Origin: an uncultured Clostridia bacterium
Lineage (GTDB): Bacteria > Bacillota > Clostridia > TANB77 > CAG-508
Length of the DNA stretch: 63,774 nucleotides
Reading direction: 5' to 3'
Assembly: GCA_934167175.1 (NCBI GenBank)
Contig: CAKPKF010000008.1
Span: 1 to 63,774 of the forward strand
This document shows, piece by piece, positions 45,347 through 53,333 of this stretch; the stretch's first letter is position 1, and the number at the start of each line of letters is the position of its first letter. The position numbers and the translations under genes are program-made. The notes under the pieces were generated by a model. That model saw only the letters and a program-made list of their open reading frames with translations. It made no database searches and was not told where the DNA came from.

Positions 45347-46040
45347 TTAAATTTTTTCTGATATATTTTCTAATATTTTCCAAGAGCCTTCTTGTTTTGG
45401 AATTGATTTAAAACATAATTTTTCTTTACTAATTGGATGATAAAACTTTAATTCATATGCCCATAAGCAAATTTGTTTTCCTCTTCCTCTTGTTCCATAT
45501 TTTTGATCTCCATAAATACTGTGTCCTCTACTTGAAAATTGTACTCGTATTTGATGGTGTCTTCCTGTATGTAAATTAACTTTTACTACAGATAAGTTAA
45601 TTTTTTCATCATATTTTATAACTTCATAATCCAGACTTGCTAATTTTGAATTTTTAGTTTTACTTTTTACTACTTTACTAAAATTTTTTTGTTGATTTTT
45701 TAATAGATAATCTTCAAAAATTCCATTCTTTTCATCTAACTTCCCATCTACTATAACTAAATACTTCTTTTCAAACATTTTATTTCTAACTTGTTCACTT
45801 AATCTTGATGCTGCCTTAGATGTCTTAGCAAATACCATGACACCACCGAACAGGTCTATCTAACCTATGTATTAATCCTAAATACACGTTTCCTGGTTTA
45901 TTATATTTTTCCTTTATATACTGCTTTACTATTGTAAGCATATCTGTATCTCCAGTTTTATCTCCTTGTGATGGTATATTTGGAATTTTTTCAACAACAA
46001 TTATATGATTATCTTCAAATATAATATTTAATTTTTGCAT
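45347..46040 (-). CDS. RluA-type rRNA pseudouridine synthase; +1 frameshift at CGG (C at 45848)
   Basis: From ATG 46040 the frame encodes EDNHIIVVEKIPNIPSQGD and the catalytic LIHRLDRPV, then CGG and a stop six codons later. Skipping the C at 45848 gives GGVMVFAKTSKAASRLSEQV, the exact family continuation, and runs to 45347 with TGRHHQIRVQFSSRGHSIYGD. The total is 230 residues, the size of the short RluA/RluD enzymes without an S4 domain. Active-site Asp is in HRLDR. Specificity (23S positions) cannot be assigned. Two separate frames would split the catalytic motif, so a shift is needed for function. Confidence 0.88.
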
Positions 46041-46064
46041 TTATAATTACCCTTCTTTTATTTA

Positions 46065-46928
46065 CTACTTTTCCCAACGGCCATAAATTCCACATGGTAA
46101 TAAAATATTAGAATTAGTCATAGGTAACCCTATTTCTCCACATGATATTTTACCTTTATATTTTTTATCTATATTAAAATTTAAAATGTTTGCTAATACT
46201 GTACTAGATATTCCTGTAGTATATGAATTTATTAAAAAGAATAATGGATTATTTGATAGAACTTTTGTACATAATTTTACAAGTTCTTCTATATTTTCTT
46301 CAAAATGCCATACTTCTCCTTTTGCTCCTCTTCCATATGAAGGAGGATCCATTATTATTGCATCATAAACATTTCCTCTTCTTATTTCCCTATTGACAAA
46401 TTTAAACACATCATCAACAATGTATCTAATTGGTTTATCTGACAGTTTAGATGAATTTACATTTTCCTTTGCCCATGCTACCATTCCTTTTGAGCTATCT
46501 ACATGACAAACACTTGCCCCTGCTGATAAACACGCTACACTTGCTCCACCTGTATATGCAAATAAATTTAATACTTTTATTTCTCTTTTTTCTTTTTTTA
46601 TTTTTTCCATCATCCAATCCCAGTTAAATGCTTGTTCTGGGAATAATCCTGTATGCTTAAATCCCATTGGTTTTATATTAAACGTTAAATTTTTATATTT
46701 TATTTGCCATGCTTTTGGAATATTGCTATTATATTCCCAGTTTCCTCCTCCTGTTTTGCTTCTTTTGTATCTTGCATTAACATTTTTCCATTTATTTGGA
46801 AAACTTTTGTCTTTCCATACTATTTGTGGGTCTGGTCTTACTAAGATTACATTTCCCCATCGTTCAAGTTTTTCTCCATTTGCCATATCTAAAATTTCGT
46901 AATCTTTCCAATTATTTGCTATATTCAC
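46065..46928 (-). CDS. Class I SAM-dependent RNA methyltransferase, RlmI/RlmK-like
   Basis: A protein of 287 residues: AdoMet-binding motif VLNLFAYTGGASVACLSAGA, acidic loop VDSSKGMVAWAKENV, and the catalytic-side motif IIMDPPSYGRGAKGEVW. The N-terminal part (RWGNVILVRPDPQIVW) is as in RlmI-like 23S rRNA methyltransferases. The target base is unknown. It is 24 bp upstream of the pseudouridine synthase gene, making an rRNA-modification pair. Confidence 0.85.
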   Translation of the reverse strand: MNIANNWKDYEILDMANGEKLERWGNVILVRPDPQIVWKDKSFPNKWKNVNARYKRSKTGGGNWEYNSNIPKAWQIKYKNLTFNIKPMGFKHTGLFPEQAFNWDWMMEKIKKEKREIKVLNLFAYTGGASVACLSAGASVCHVDSSKGMVAWAKENVNSSKLSDKPIRYIVDDVFKFVNREIRRGNVYDAIIMDPPSYGRGAKGEVWHFEENIEELVKLCTKVLSNNPLFFLINSYTTGISSTVLANILNFNIDKKYKGKISCGEIGLPMTNSNILLPCGIYGRWEK

Positions 46929-46944
46929 AATTTTTCTCCTTACA

Positions 46945-47811
46945 TTAGATATTTTCTATACATTCAACTACTCCATCTATGCTTTCTTTTGGAGTAGATG
47001 CTCCTGCCATTATTCCTATATTACTATACTTTTTTATTTCATTTAAATTCAAGTCATCTTTTGTTTGAATCCAAATAGCATTTTTACAATTTTCTTGAGC
47101 TATATAAAAAAGTTTTTTAGTATTAGAACTATTCTTTCCACCTATTATAATCATATATTCTACTTTTTTAGCTATCTCTTTAGTTTCAGCTTGTCTAAGT
47201 CTTGTTGCATCACATATACTTTTATTTATTTTTAATTCTATGTCTTTAGGTAACTTTTCTTTTAATTCTAACATCATCTCATCAAACTTTTCCATAGAAA
47301 ATGTAGTTTGTGTAATAACATATGCTTTTTTTATGTCTGATTTTTTTATGGTTTCTATTGCATTATCAATTTCTTCTTTATTTTGAATTATACACTTGTT
47401 TTCTCCACAAAAACTATAAGTTCCTATTATTTCTGGATGATTTTTTTCTGCTATTAAAAATATATAATATCCTTCTTTTGAATGTTCTTCTGCTAATCTA
47501 TGTATTTTTAAAACTTTAGGACATGTTAAATCAATTAATTCCAATCCCATTTTTTCTGCATTTTCATAGATTTCTTTAGGCACCCCATGTGATCTTATTA
47601 TTAATTGTTTTTGCTCTTTACATTCTTCTATATTATCTATTGTAACTAGACCTTTTGCCTCTAATTTATCTATCACTTGTTTGTTATGTGTTAATTCACC
47701 TAGGCAATACACCTTTTCTGTTTCCTTTTGATCTAATGCTTTTTCCGTTTTTGTTACTGCATTTACTATTCCTGGGCAGAAACCTGCCATTTTTCCGACA
47801 CTAACTTTCAT
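46945..47811 (-). CDS. ispH: 4-hydroxy-3-methylbut-2-enyl diphosphate reductase
   Basis: A protein of 288 residues of the LytB/IspH type. The three cluster-binding cysteines are in GFCPGIVNAV, DLTCPKV and SICDATRLRQ, with RSHGVP and the catalytic Glu region TTFS. It makes IPP and DMAPP in the last step of the MEP pathway. It is the standalone form, without the S1-domain (RpsA) fusion common in clostridia. Confidence 0.95.
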   Translation of the reverse strand: MKVSVGKMAGFCPGIVNAVTKTEKALDQKETEKVYCLGELTHNKQVIDKLEAKGLVTIDNIEECKEQKQLIIRSHGVPKEIYENAEKMGLELIDLTCPKVLKIHRLAEEHSKEGYYIFLIAEKNHPEIIGTYSFCGENKCIIQNKEEIDNAIETIKKSDIKKAYVITQTTFSMEKFDEMMLELKEKLPKDIELKINKSICDATRLRQAETKEIAKKVEYMIIIGGKNSSNTKKLFYIAQENCKNAIWIQTKDDLNLNEIKKYSNIGIMAGASTPKESIDGVVECIENI

Positions 47812-47921
47812 ATTCTAAATTCTCCTTATTTTTTCTCTATTATTACATATTTTGTCATTTAAATCAAGTTTTATGATATTTTCTATTTTTTATACAAAAC
47901 TCTAATTAATTCACATATATT

Positions 47922-48137
47922 TTAAAATCCGCTTATTGATAATAAATTAAAAAAATTTGCAATTAATATTGTATTTATAACACTCATTATCAGTGCTGTT
48001 ACAATTGTCATTACTATAAATTTGTTTTGCACACAAAATCTTATCCATTTTTTAGTTTTATATCTATTTTCAAACTCCAACTTGTCCTCTGATTTATTAT
48101 ATCTTATTTTAAGCATCTCATCATTTGCATATGACAT
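47922..48137 (-). CDS. Small membrane protein of unknown function
   Basis: A protein of 71 residues behind AAAAGGAGGTATTTTC: a charged N-terminal half (NDEMLKIRYNKSEDKLEFENRYKTKKWIRF) and one C-terminal hydrophobic helix (VMTIVTALIMSVINTILIANFFNLL). No domain recognised. It is in line with the two paralogous envelope proteins upstream and probably shares their transcript. Confidence 0.6.
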   Translation of the reverse strand: MSYANDEMLKIRYNKSEDKLEFENRYKTKKWIRFCVQNKFIVMTIVTALIMSVINTILIANFFNLLSISGF

Positions 48138-48201
48138 GAAAATACCTCCTTTTGAACATATATTAAATATATATTCAAAAAGAGGTAAAAATATGTATGT
48201 T

Positions 48202-49089
48202 TTATCCTATTTCCATATCATCTTTTTCTTGTGTTTGTTTTGAATTTTCTGCACTCTGATACTTTTCGGTTGATATTGGTTTTACATTAACTTTATATCC
48301 TTCTTTAAATTCTACAGTAGCTGTTTTTCCTTCTATTACCTTACTTAATTTTTCTCCTTTATCCCTACTCTCTTGTATTTTCATGTTAAAATTATCATCT
48401 ATACTAATGTCTTTATTCTGCATTTGTTCATATACTTCTTCTCCATTTTGCAATATTTTAAGATAATTTTTTAATTCTTCTCCACTAAAATCAATATTTT
48501 CACTATGGCTTATTTTATATGCTATACTATCTAGTTGCTTCATGATTTTTAATGCATTGTCTAGTTCATTTGGCAATGGTTTTGAAGCTTTATCACCATC
48601 AAATAGTTTATCATGTTTTTCATATAATTCTGTTGTTCCGTCTTTTTCTACAGATATAAATGAATTTTCTCCACTTCCACCTAATGAAATTTCTGCATTA
48701 TCTGCTCCATTTTCTTTTAATGATTTTTCTATTTCATCTTTTAATCCTGCCTTTAATGTTGTATATCCTATATCTTGCTCTAATTCAAATTTCATTTCTT
48801 CATATATTTTTTCATCCTCCTTAGTTCTTTCTGCTCCTTTTTTATTTAATACATCTTCATATTTTTTGTATTTGCTTAAATCAAAATTTTCCTCATAAAT
48901 GCTTTCTGTTTTATCTGAAAATACAGCATTTTTTAATTTATTTGCTCCCTGTGCCCCTAATAATAATCCTATTGCTAAAACTGCTTTACCTGTTTTACTT
49001 AATTTAGTTTTTTTCTTGTTTGGTACCTTACTTTTACTTGCATTATTTAAATTTTGTCCTTTTTTTCTATCAATTTTCTTATCAGCCAT
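48202..49089 (-). CDS. Membrane-anchored hypothetical protein, paralogue of the next gene
   Basis: A protein of about 295 residues. ATG 49089 with AAAGGAG ten bases before is preferred over 49119. Very basic N-terminus (KKIDRKKGQNLNNASKSKVPNKKKTKLSK), a hydrophobic stretch (TGKAVLAIGLLLGAQGANKL), then a long acidic, helical region with a central beta stretch (NAEISLGGSGENSFISVEKDGTTELYEK). It ends KEGYKVNVKPISTEKYQ. The overall plan matches the 276-residue protein encoded just upstream. Function unknown; possibly extracytoplasmic. Confidence 0.55.
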   Translation of the reverse strand: MADKKIDRKKGQNLNNASKSKVPNKKKTKLSKTGKAVLAIGLLLGAQGANKLKNAVFSDKTESIYEENFDLSKYKKYEDVLNKKGAERTKEDEKIYEEMKFELEQDIGYTTLKAGLKDEIEKSLKENGADNAEISLGGSGENSFISVEKDGTTELYEKHDKLFDGDKASKPLPNELDNALKIMKQLDSIAYKISHSENIDFSGEELKNYLKILQNGEEVYEQMQNKDISIDDNFNMKIQESRDKGEKLSKVIEGKTATVEFKEGYKVNVKPISTEKYQSAENSKQTQEKDDMEIG

Positions 49090-49176
49090 TTTCTTCACGC
49101 TCCTTTCATTATTGTACAATTTTTTTCTATATTAGGAAGTAAGCATAGCTTTCCTAATGTAGAAACTAAATAACAA

Positions 49177-50007
49177 TTAGCATCTTTCTTGATCCTCTTT
49201 TGGTTTGTTCAGATTATTTGTAGCTGTTTCGTTTCTTTTTAATTGTGGTACTTTTACTTTGTATTTATTTTCAAAACTTACTTTAGCATTTTTTGAATCA
49301 TCGCCTTGACTTGTATTTTTTTCTTCTTCTACTTTTTCTCTTTTTTCTTCTTTAGTCTCTTTTGTAAACGATGTTATATTTAATGAACCATCACCTGATA
49401 TCTTTACAATCATATCTTTGCAGTCTACATAGTATTCTCTTACCACTTTAAGTTCTTTTTCTATTTCTTCTAATTGCTTTTCTGTTAAATTTTCTTTATC
49501 AAACCTTACAATTGTATCATTAATCCAATTATAATCATCCAACAATTCCACCATTTCTTCTGGTAGTTCTTTAATAGTTCTTTTTTCTTCTTTTAATTCT
49601 TTTTCTGTTTTATCTATATTTAATTTTTTTCTATATTCATAGGTTTCTTCATTTTGGGATACAGAAATTCCAACATTTTCTTTATCTTTTTCATCTTCTA
49701 TTATTGATACATCTGCATTTTCTACACTAAACGCTTGTGATACTTTTTCTACTATTAAGTTATAATTTTCATTTCTTGATGTTTCTAACAAAGCTTGCAA
49801 TTCTTGTTTTGTTTTATTTAATTGCTTTTCACTAATATTATTTGGTTTTTCTTTTATTTCTTCTATATTAGTTAAAATTTTATCATTTTGATATTGCGAT
49901 TCCTTATTTGTATTATACCAAAGTGTTGTAGATGCTAGCATAGCTAATGCAAAAGTTTTTCTTCTTTTTGCTTTTTCTTCTTTTGTCAATTTCTTTTTTT
50001 TATCCAT
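49177..50007 (-). CDS. Membrane-anchored hypothetical protein, paralogue of the previous gene
   Basis: A protein of 276 residues: basic start (DKKKKLTKEEKAKRRK), a short hydrophobic stretch (TFALAMLASTTLWYN), then a helical region with a VENADVSIIEDEKDKENVGISVSQNEETYEY-like beta patch comparable to that of the neighbour, and an ending KYKVKVPQLKRNE. Function unknown. GGAG precedes the ATG. The 247-bp gap between this gene and the T-box (50008-50254) probably holds both divergent promoters; I did not assign them. Confidence 0.55.
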   Translation of the reverse strand: MDKKKKLTKEEKAKRRKTFALAMLASTTLWYNTNKESQYQNDKILTNIEEIKEKPNNISEKQLNKTKQELQALLETSRNENYNLIVEKVSQAFSVENADVSIIEDEKDKENVGISVSQNEETYEYRKKLNIDKTEKELKEEKRTIKELPEEMVELLDDYNWINDTIVRFDKENLTEKQLEEIEKELKVVREYYVDCKDMIVKISGDGSLNITSFTKETKEEKREKVEEEKNTSQGDDSKNAKVSFENKYKVKVPQLKRNETATNNLNKPKEDQERC

Positions 50008-50254
50008 TTTTCTTCTCCTTTCATATGTGTGTTTTATGTTTACTTTCTACTTCTTTTCCATATTTAATTTTACCACAAAAATGAATAAAAATCAAATTTC
50101 GAGCTGTTTCTAGATATCATATTTTTTTGTATACAGCTAAATTCTATATGTTCTAAAACCGTCATAAAAGAATTATAAAATTAGGCATTTTATAATTTTT
50201 TCATTTTTTAGTTGATTTTTTATAAAATCCATGTTATTATGTTTGCATTGAAAT

Positions 50255-50480
50255 ATTAGAGTAATGATAAGAGACTAGTAATAAAATGTATTTTATAAAG
50301 AGAGTTTACGGTTGGTGCAAGTAAATTAAAATTATTTTATGAATCTACTCTTTAGCTTTTAGCAAAACTAAACCGAGTTATGCAGGTTATAGCATTTAGA
50401 GTGCATTATTATTTTTAATGTAATAAAGGTGGTACCACGGATATATTTTCGTCCTTATATTTTATATATAAGGACGTTTT
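50255..50480 (+). promoter_or_regulatory. Serine-type T-box riboswitch
   Basis: The leader carries T-box hallmarks: a GAGAGTT / GGTTGGTGCAAG region in stem I, a candidate specifier TCT in GAATCTACTCT (a serine codon), the T-box sequence AAAGGTGGTACCACGG at ~50425-50440, and a terminator CGTCCTTATAT...ATATAAGGACG followed by TTTTTT (50450-50480). Uncharged tRNA-Ser would stabilise the antiterminator and turn on the downstream genes, including serS. The specifier was read by eye. Confidence 0.88.
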
Positions 50481-50513
50481 TTGATATATAAATGTTTTGA
50501 AAGGAGTTTGAAA

Positions 50514-50771
50514 ATGAGAAAAGTTCAAGTTGGTAAAGTTTACCGCCATTTCAAAGGCAATTATTATTATGTTCAAGAAATAGGTCTCTCCTCCGAAACA
50601 GAAGAAAGACTTGTTATTTATAGAGCTTTATACGAAAGAAGTGATTCTCAAGTTTGGGTAAGACCTGAAAAAATGTTTTTAGAAAAAATAGATGAAAATC
50701 GCCCTGATAACAGAACAGGTCAAAAATTCAGATTTGAAATTGCTGAAGATATAGATACATATTATTTTTAA
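50514..50771 (+). CDS. DUF1653 family protein
   Basis: A protein of 85 residues. GGAG precedes ATG 50514, which is preferred over an ATG at 50481 inside the T-box terminator. It reads VQVGKVYRHFKGNYYYVQEIGLSSETEERLVIYRALYE, then VWVRPEKMFLEKI: the small beta-barrel DUF1653 pattern. Function unknown. It sits between the T-box and serS, so it is under serine-tRNA control. Confidence 0.82.
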   Translation: MRKVQVGKVYRHFKGNYYYVQEIGLSSETEERLVIYRALYERSDSQVWVRPEKMFLEKIDENRPDNRTGQKFRFEIAEDIDTYYF

Positions 50772-50812
50772 TTTATTTTTTAATGTCCATTGGACAAGAA
50801 GGAGGATTTTAT

Positions 50813-52096
50813 ATGATAGATATTAAATTAGTTAGAGAAAACCCAGAATTAGTAAAGGAAAATATAAAGAAAAAATTTCAAGATCACAAACTTGTATTAG
50901 TTGATGAAATTATAGATTTAGACAAAAAAAATAGAGAAATAGTATTAAATGGTGATACTTTACGTGCTAAAAGAAATGCTTTAAGTGATAAAATTGGTGC
51001 TCTTATGCGTGAAGGTAAAAAAGCTGAAGCTGAAGAAGTAAAAGCTGAAGTTGCTACAGTAAATGCTGAATTAGAAGAAAATAAAAAACTTGAAACAAAA
51101 TATGCAGAAGAAATAAAAACAAGAATGATGAGTATTCCAAACATAATAGCAGATGATGTTCCTATTGGAAAAGATGATTCTGAAAATGTAGAAGTAGAAA
51201 AATTTGGTGAACCAGTTGTTCCTGATTATGAAATTCCATATCACATTGATATTATGGAATCATTAGCTGGCGTAGATTTAGACAGTGCTAGAAGAGTAGC
51301 TGGAAATGGTTTTTATTATCTTGTTGGAGATGTTGCAAGACTTCACTCAGCAGTATTGGCATATGCTAGAGATTTTATGATTAATAAAGGATTTACTTAT
51401 TGTATACCACCTTTCATGATTCGTTCAGATGTTGTTACTGGTGTTATGAGTTTTGAAGAAATGGATGCAATGATGTACAAAATAGAAGGTGAAGATTTAT
51501 ATTTAATTGGAACTAGTGAGCACTCAATGATTGGTAAATTTAAGGGTCAACTTCTTCCAAAAGCAGAATTGCCATATACAATGACATCTTATTCTCCATG
51601 TTTTAGAAAAGAGAAAGGTGCTCATGGTATAGAAGAACGTGGTGTTTACCGTATACATCAATTTGAAAAACAAGAAATGATTGTTGTTTGTGAACCTGAG
51701 GATAGTAAAGAATGGTATGACAAAATGTGGTCTTATACAGTAGAATTATTTAGAAGCTTAGATGTTCCAGTTCGTACACTTGAATGTTGCTCTGGTGACT
51801 TAGCTGACTTAAAATTCAAAAGTGTTGATGTTGAAGCATGGAGCCCTAGACAAAAGAAATATTTTGAAGTTGGTAGCTGTTCTAACCTTACTGATGCACA
51901 AAGTAGAAGACTTGGAATTCGTATAAAAGATGAAAAAGGAAATTATTTTGCACATACTCTAAACAATACAGTAGTTGCCCCACCTCGTATGTTAATTGCT
52001 TTCTTAGAAAACAATTACAATGAAGATGGAAGCATTAATATTCCAGAAGTTTTAAGACCATATATGGGTGGTATTGAAAAAATATATAAAAAATAA
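50813..52096 (+). CDS. serS: Seryl-tRNA synthetase
   Basis: A protein of 427 residues: N-terminal antiparallel coiled coil (residues ~28-100), then the class II core: motif 2 (PCFRKEKGAHGIEERGVYRIHQFEKQE), the serine-binding TSEHS region and motif 3 (NTVVAPPRMLIAFLENN). Start ATG 50813 follows GAAGGAGG by eight bases; the upstream in-frame ATG (50783) is not used by the family. It is controlled by the T-box upstream. Confidence 0.97.
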   Translation: MIDIKLVRENPELVKENIKKKFQDHKLVLVDEIIDLDKKNREIVLNGDTLRAKRNALSDKIGALMREGKKAEAEEVKAEVATVNAELEENKKLETKYAEEIKTRMMSIPNIIADDVPIGKDDSENVEVEKFGEPVVPDYEIPYHIDIMESLAGVDLDSARRVAGNGFYYLVGDVARLHSAVLAYARDFMINKGFTYCIPPFMIRSDVVTGVMSFEEMDAMMYKIEGEDLYLIGTSEHSMIGKFKGQLLPKAELPYTMTSYSPCFRKEKGAHGIEERGVYRIHQFEKQEMIVVCEPEDSKEWYDKMWSYTVELFRSLDVPVRTLECCSGDLADLKFKSVDVEAWSPRQKKYFEVGSCSNLTDAQSRRLGIRIKDEKGNYFAHTLNNTVVAPPRMLIAFLENNYNEDGSINIPEVLRPYMGGIEKIYKK

Positions 52097-52109
52097 ATTT
52101 TATATTTAG

Positions 52110-52149
52110 CAATTCGGAAAAGTAGTATCATTACTGCTTTTCTGAATTG
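52110..52149 (+). terminator. Hairpin terminator after serS
   Basis: CAATTCgGAAAAGtAGTA pairs with TACTgCTTTTCtGAATTG with two or three mismatches. No long T-run follows, so it may be an attenuator before engB. Confidence 0.55.
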
Positions 52150-52177
52150 TTATTATAATCTTATTAAGGAGTTTGAA

Positions 52178-52760
52178 ATGATAGTAAAAAATCCAAGATT
52201 TGAAATTTCTGCTGTTTCACCTAAACAGTATCCATCAGCTGGATTGCCCGAAATAGTTTTGGCCGGTAAATCTAATGTTGGTAAATCTTCATTTATAAAT
52301 ACTATGATTAACAGAAAAAGTTTAGCAAGAACAAGTAGCGAGCCACGGAAAAACTAGACAGTTAAATTTCTATAATATAGACAATTTATTTTACTTTGTT
52401 GATTTGCCTGGTTATGGTTACAGTAAAATGTCTAAAAAAGAACAGGATAAAGTTGGAAAATTTATTGAAGAATATCTTTTTACAAGAAAAGGAATTTCTT
52501 TAATTGTTTTATTAATAGATATTAGACATAAACCTGGTAATAATGATAAAATAATGTATGATTATATTATTAACTCTGGATTACCTTTTATTATTCTTGC
52601 AACTAAAGCTGATAAAATTGCAGTTACTAAGGTAGATTCTTATGTTGATGATTTGAGAAAAAATCTATGTGTTCCAGATGATATTACTATTTTACCTTTT
52701 TCTTCTCAAAGAAAAATTTATTGTGATAATGTTTGGACAGAATTCGAAAAAATTCTTTAA
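52178..52760 (+). CDS. engB: Ribosome biogenesis GTPase EngB (YsxC); +1 frameshift at CGG (C at 52346)
   Basis: From ATG 52178 (AAGGAG upstream) the frame gives the P-loop LAGKSNVGKSSFINTMI, then LARTSSEP, CGG, and a stop three codons on. Skipping the C at 52346 gives GKTRQLNFYNID, the conserved switch I, and runs to 52760 with G3 DLPGYGYSKM and G4 ATKADK (193 residues, the normal length). EngB is essential for 50S assembly in B. subtilis. The site falls inside a near-invariant motif (TPGKT), so the shift must yield glycine for the GTPase to work. Confidence 0.9.
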
Positions 52761-52774
52761 GGAAGTGTTTATTT

Positions 52775-53320
52775 ATGAAATTAGCCTCTGACGAAAATTA
52801 TTTAGCAACTAATAAATTATTAATTTTATACATTCTAAATAAAATTGATAAATCTATAACAAATGATGGTCTTATTCAATTAGTTCTTTCTGTTACAGAT
52901 TTAAACTATTTTTATTTTCAGCAGTTTCTTCTTGATTTAATAGAAAGCAAATATGTTTTAAAATATGAAAAAGAAAAAGAAACTTTATATAAAATCACAA
53001 AACGAGGTCAAGAAGCATTGGAACTTACTGGTGATATTCTACCAGGAATTCTTAAATTAAAAGTTGATTTAAATTTAAAAAATGAACTTAGTACTATAGA
53101 AGAAGCTCTTTCTGTAACAGCTGAATATCTACCGAAAAGTGAAACTGATTTCATGGTTAAATGCAAAATAACAGAAAATAATTCTACAATATTTGAAGTT
53201 AAAACTTTTGCTGGTTCTTCTAAACAAGCAAAAGATATAGCTGAAAATTGGAAAGCAAATGTTGCAACTATATATCCAAAAATATTAGAATTATTAAATA
53301 AAAAAGATGGAGAGGAATAA
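52775..53320 (+). CDS. DUF4364 family protein
   Basis: A protein of about 181 residues. ATG 52775 follows AAGGAAG; a longer in-frame start overlaps engB and is less likely. The N-terminus is winged-helix-like (KLLILYILNKIDKSITNDGLIQLVL) and the protein contains KRGQEALE and a beta-rich C-terminal domain (TDFMVKCKITENNSTIFEVKTFAGS). DUF4364 proteins are common in clostridia and function is unknown. It follows engB by 14 bp. Confidence 0.8.
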   Translation: MKLASDENYLATNKLLILYILNKIDKSITNDGLIQLVLSVTDLNYFYFQQFLLDLIESKYVLKYEKEKETLYKITKRGQEALELTGDILPGILKLKVDLNLKNELSTIEEALSVTAEYLPKSETDFMVKCKITENNSTIFEVKTFAGSSKQAKDIAENWKANVATIYPKILELLNKKDGEE

Positions 53321-53333
53321 TAATTTCTCTCCT

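Noticed and set aside
5356..52348. Sequencing or assembly error producing extra C bases
   Set aside because: Not fully excluded, but six errors all creating an in-frame CGG, and no other indels seen, is not a known error pattern; C insertions are not in homopolymers. Raw reads would settle it.
5356..52348. Simple reassignment of CGG to another amino acid
   Set aside because: Reassignment keeps the frame, but here frame 0 hits stops and loses homology immediately after CGG in every case.
35543..52760. rqcP, rnr, the rluA-type gene and engB as ordinary pseudogenes
   Set aside because: All are single-base shifts of one kind (extra C before GG of a glycine codon), in otherwise intact core genes with good ribosome sites and terminators. 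Random decay would give varied lesions.
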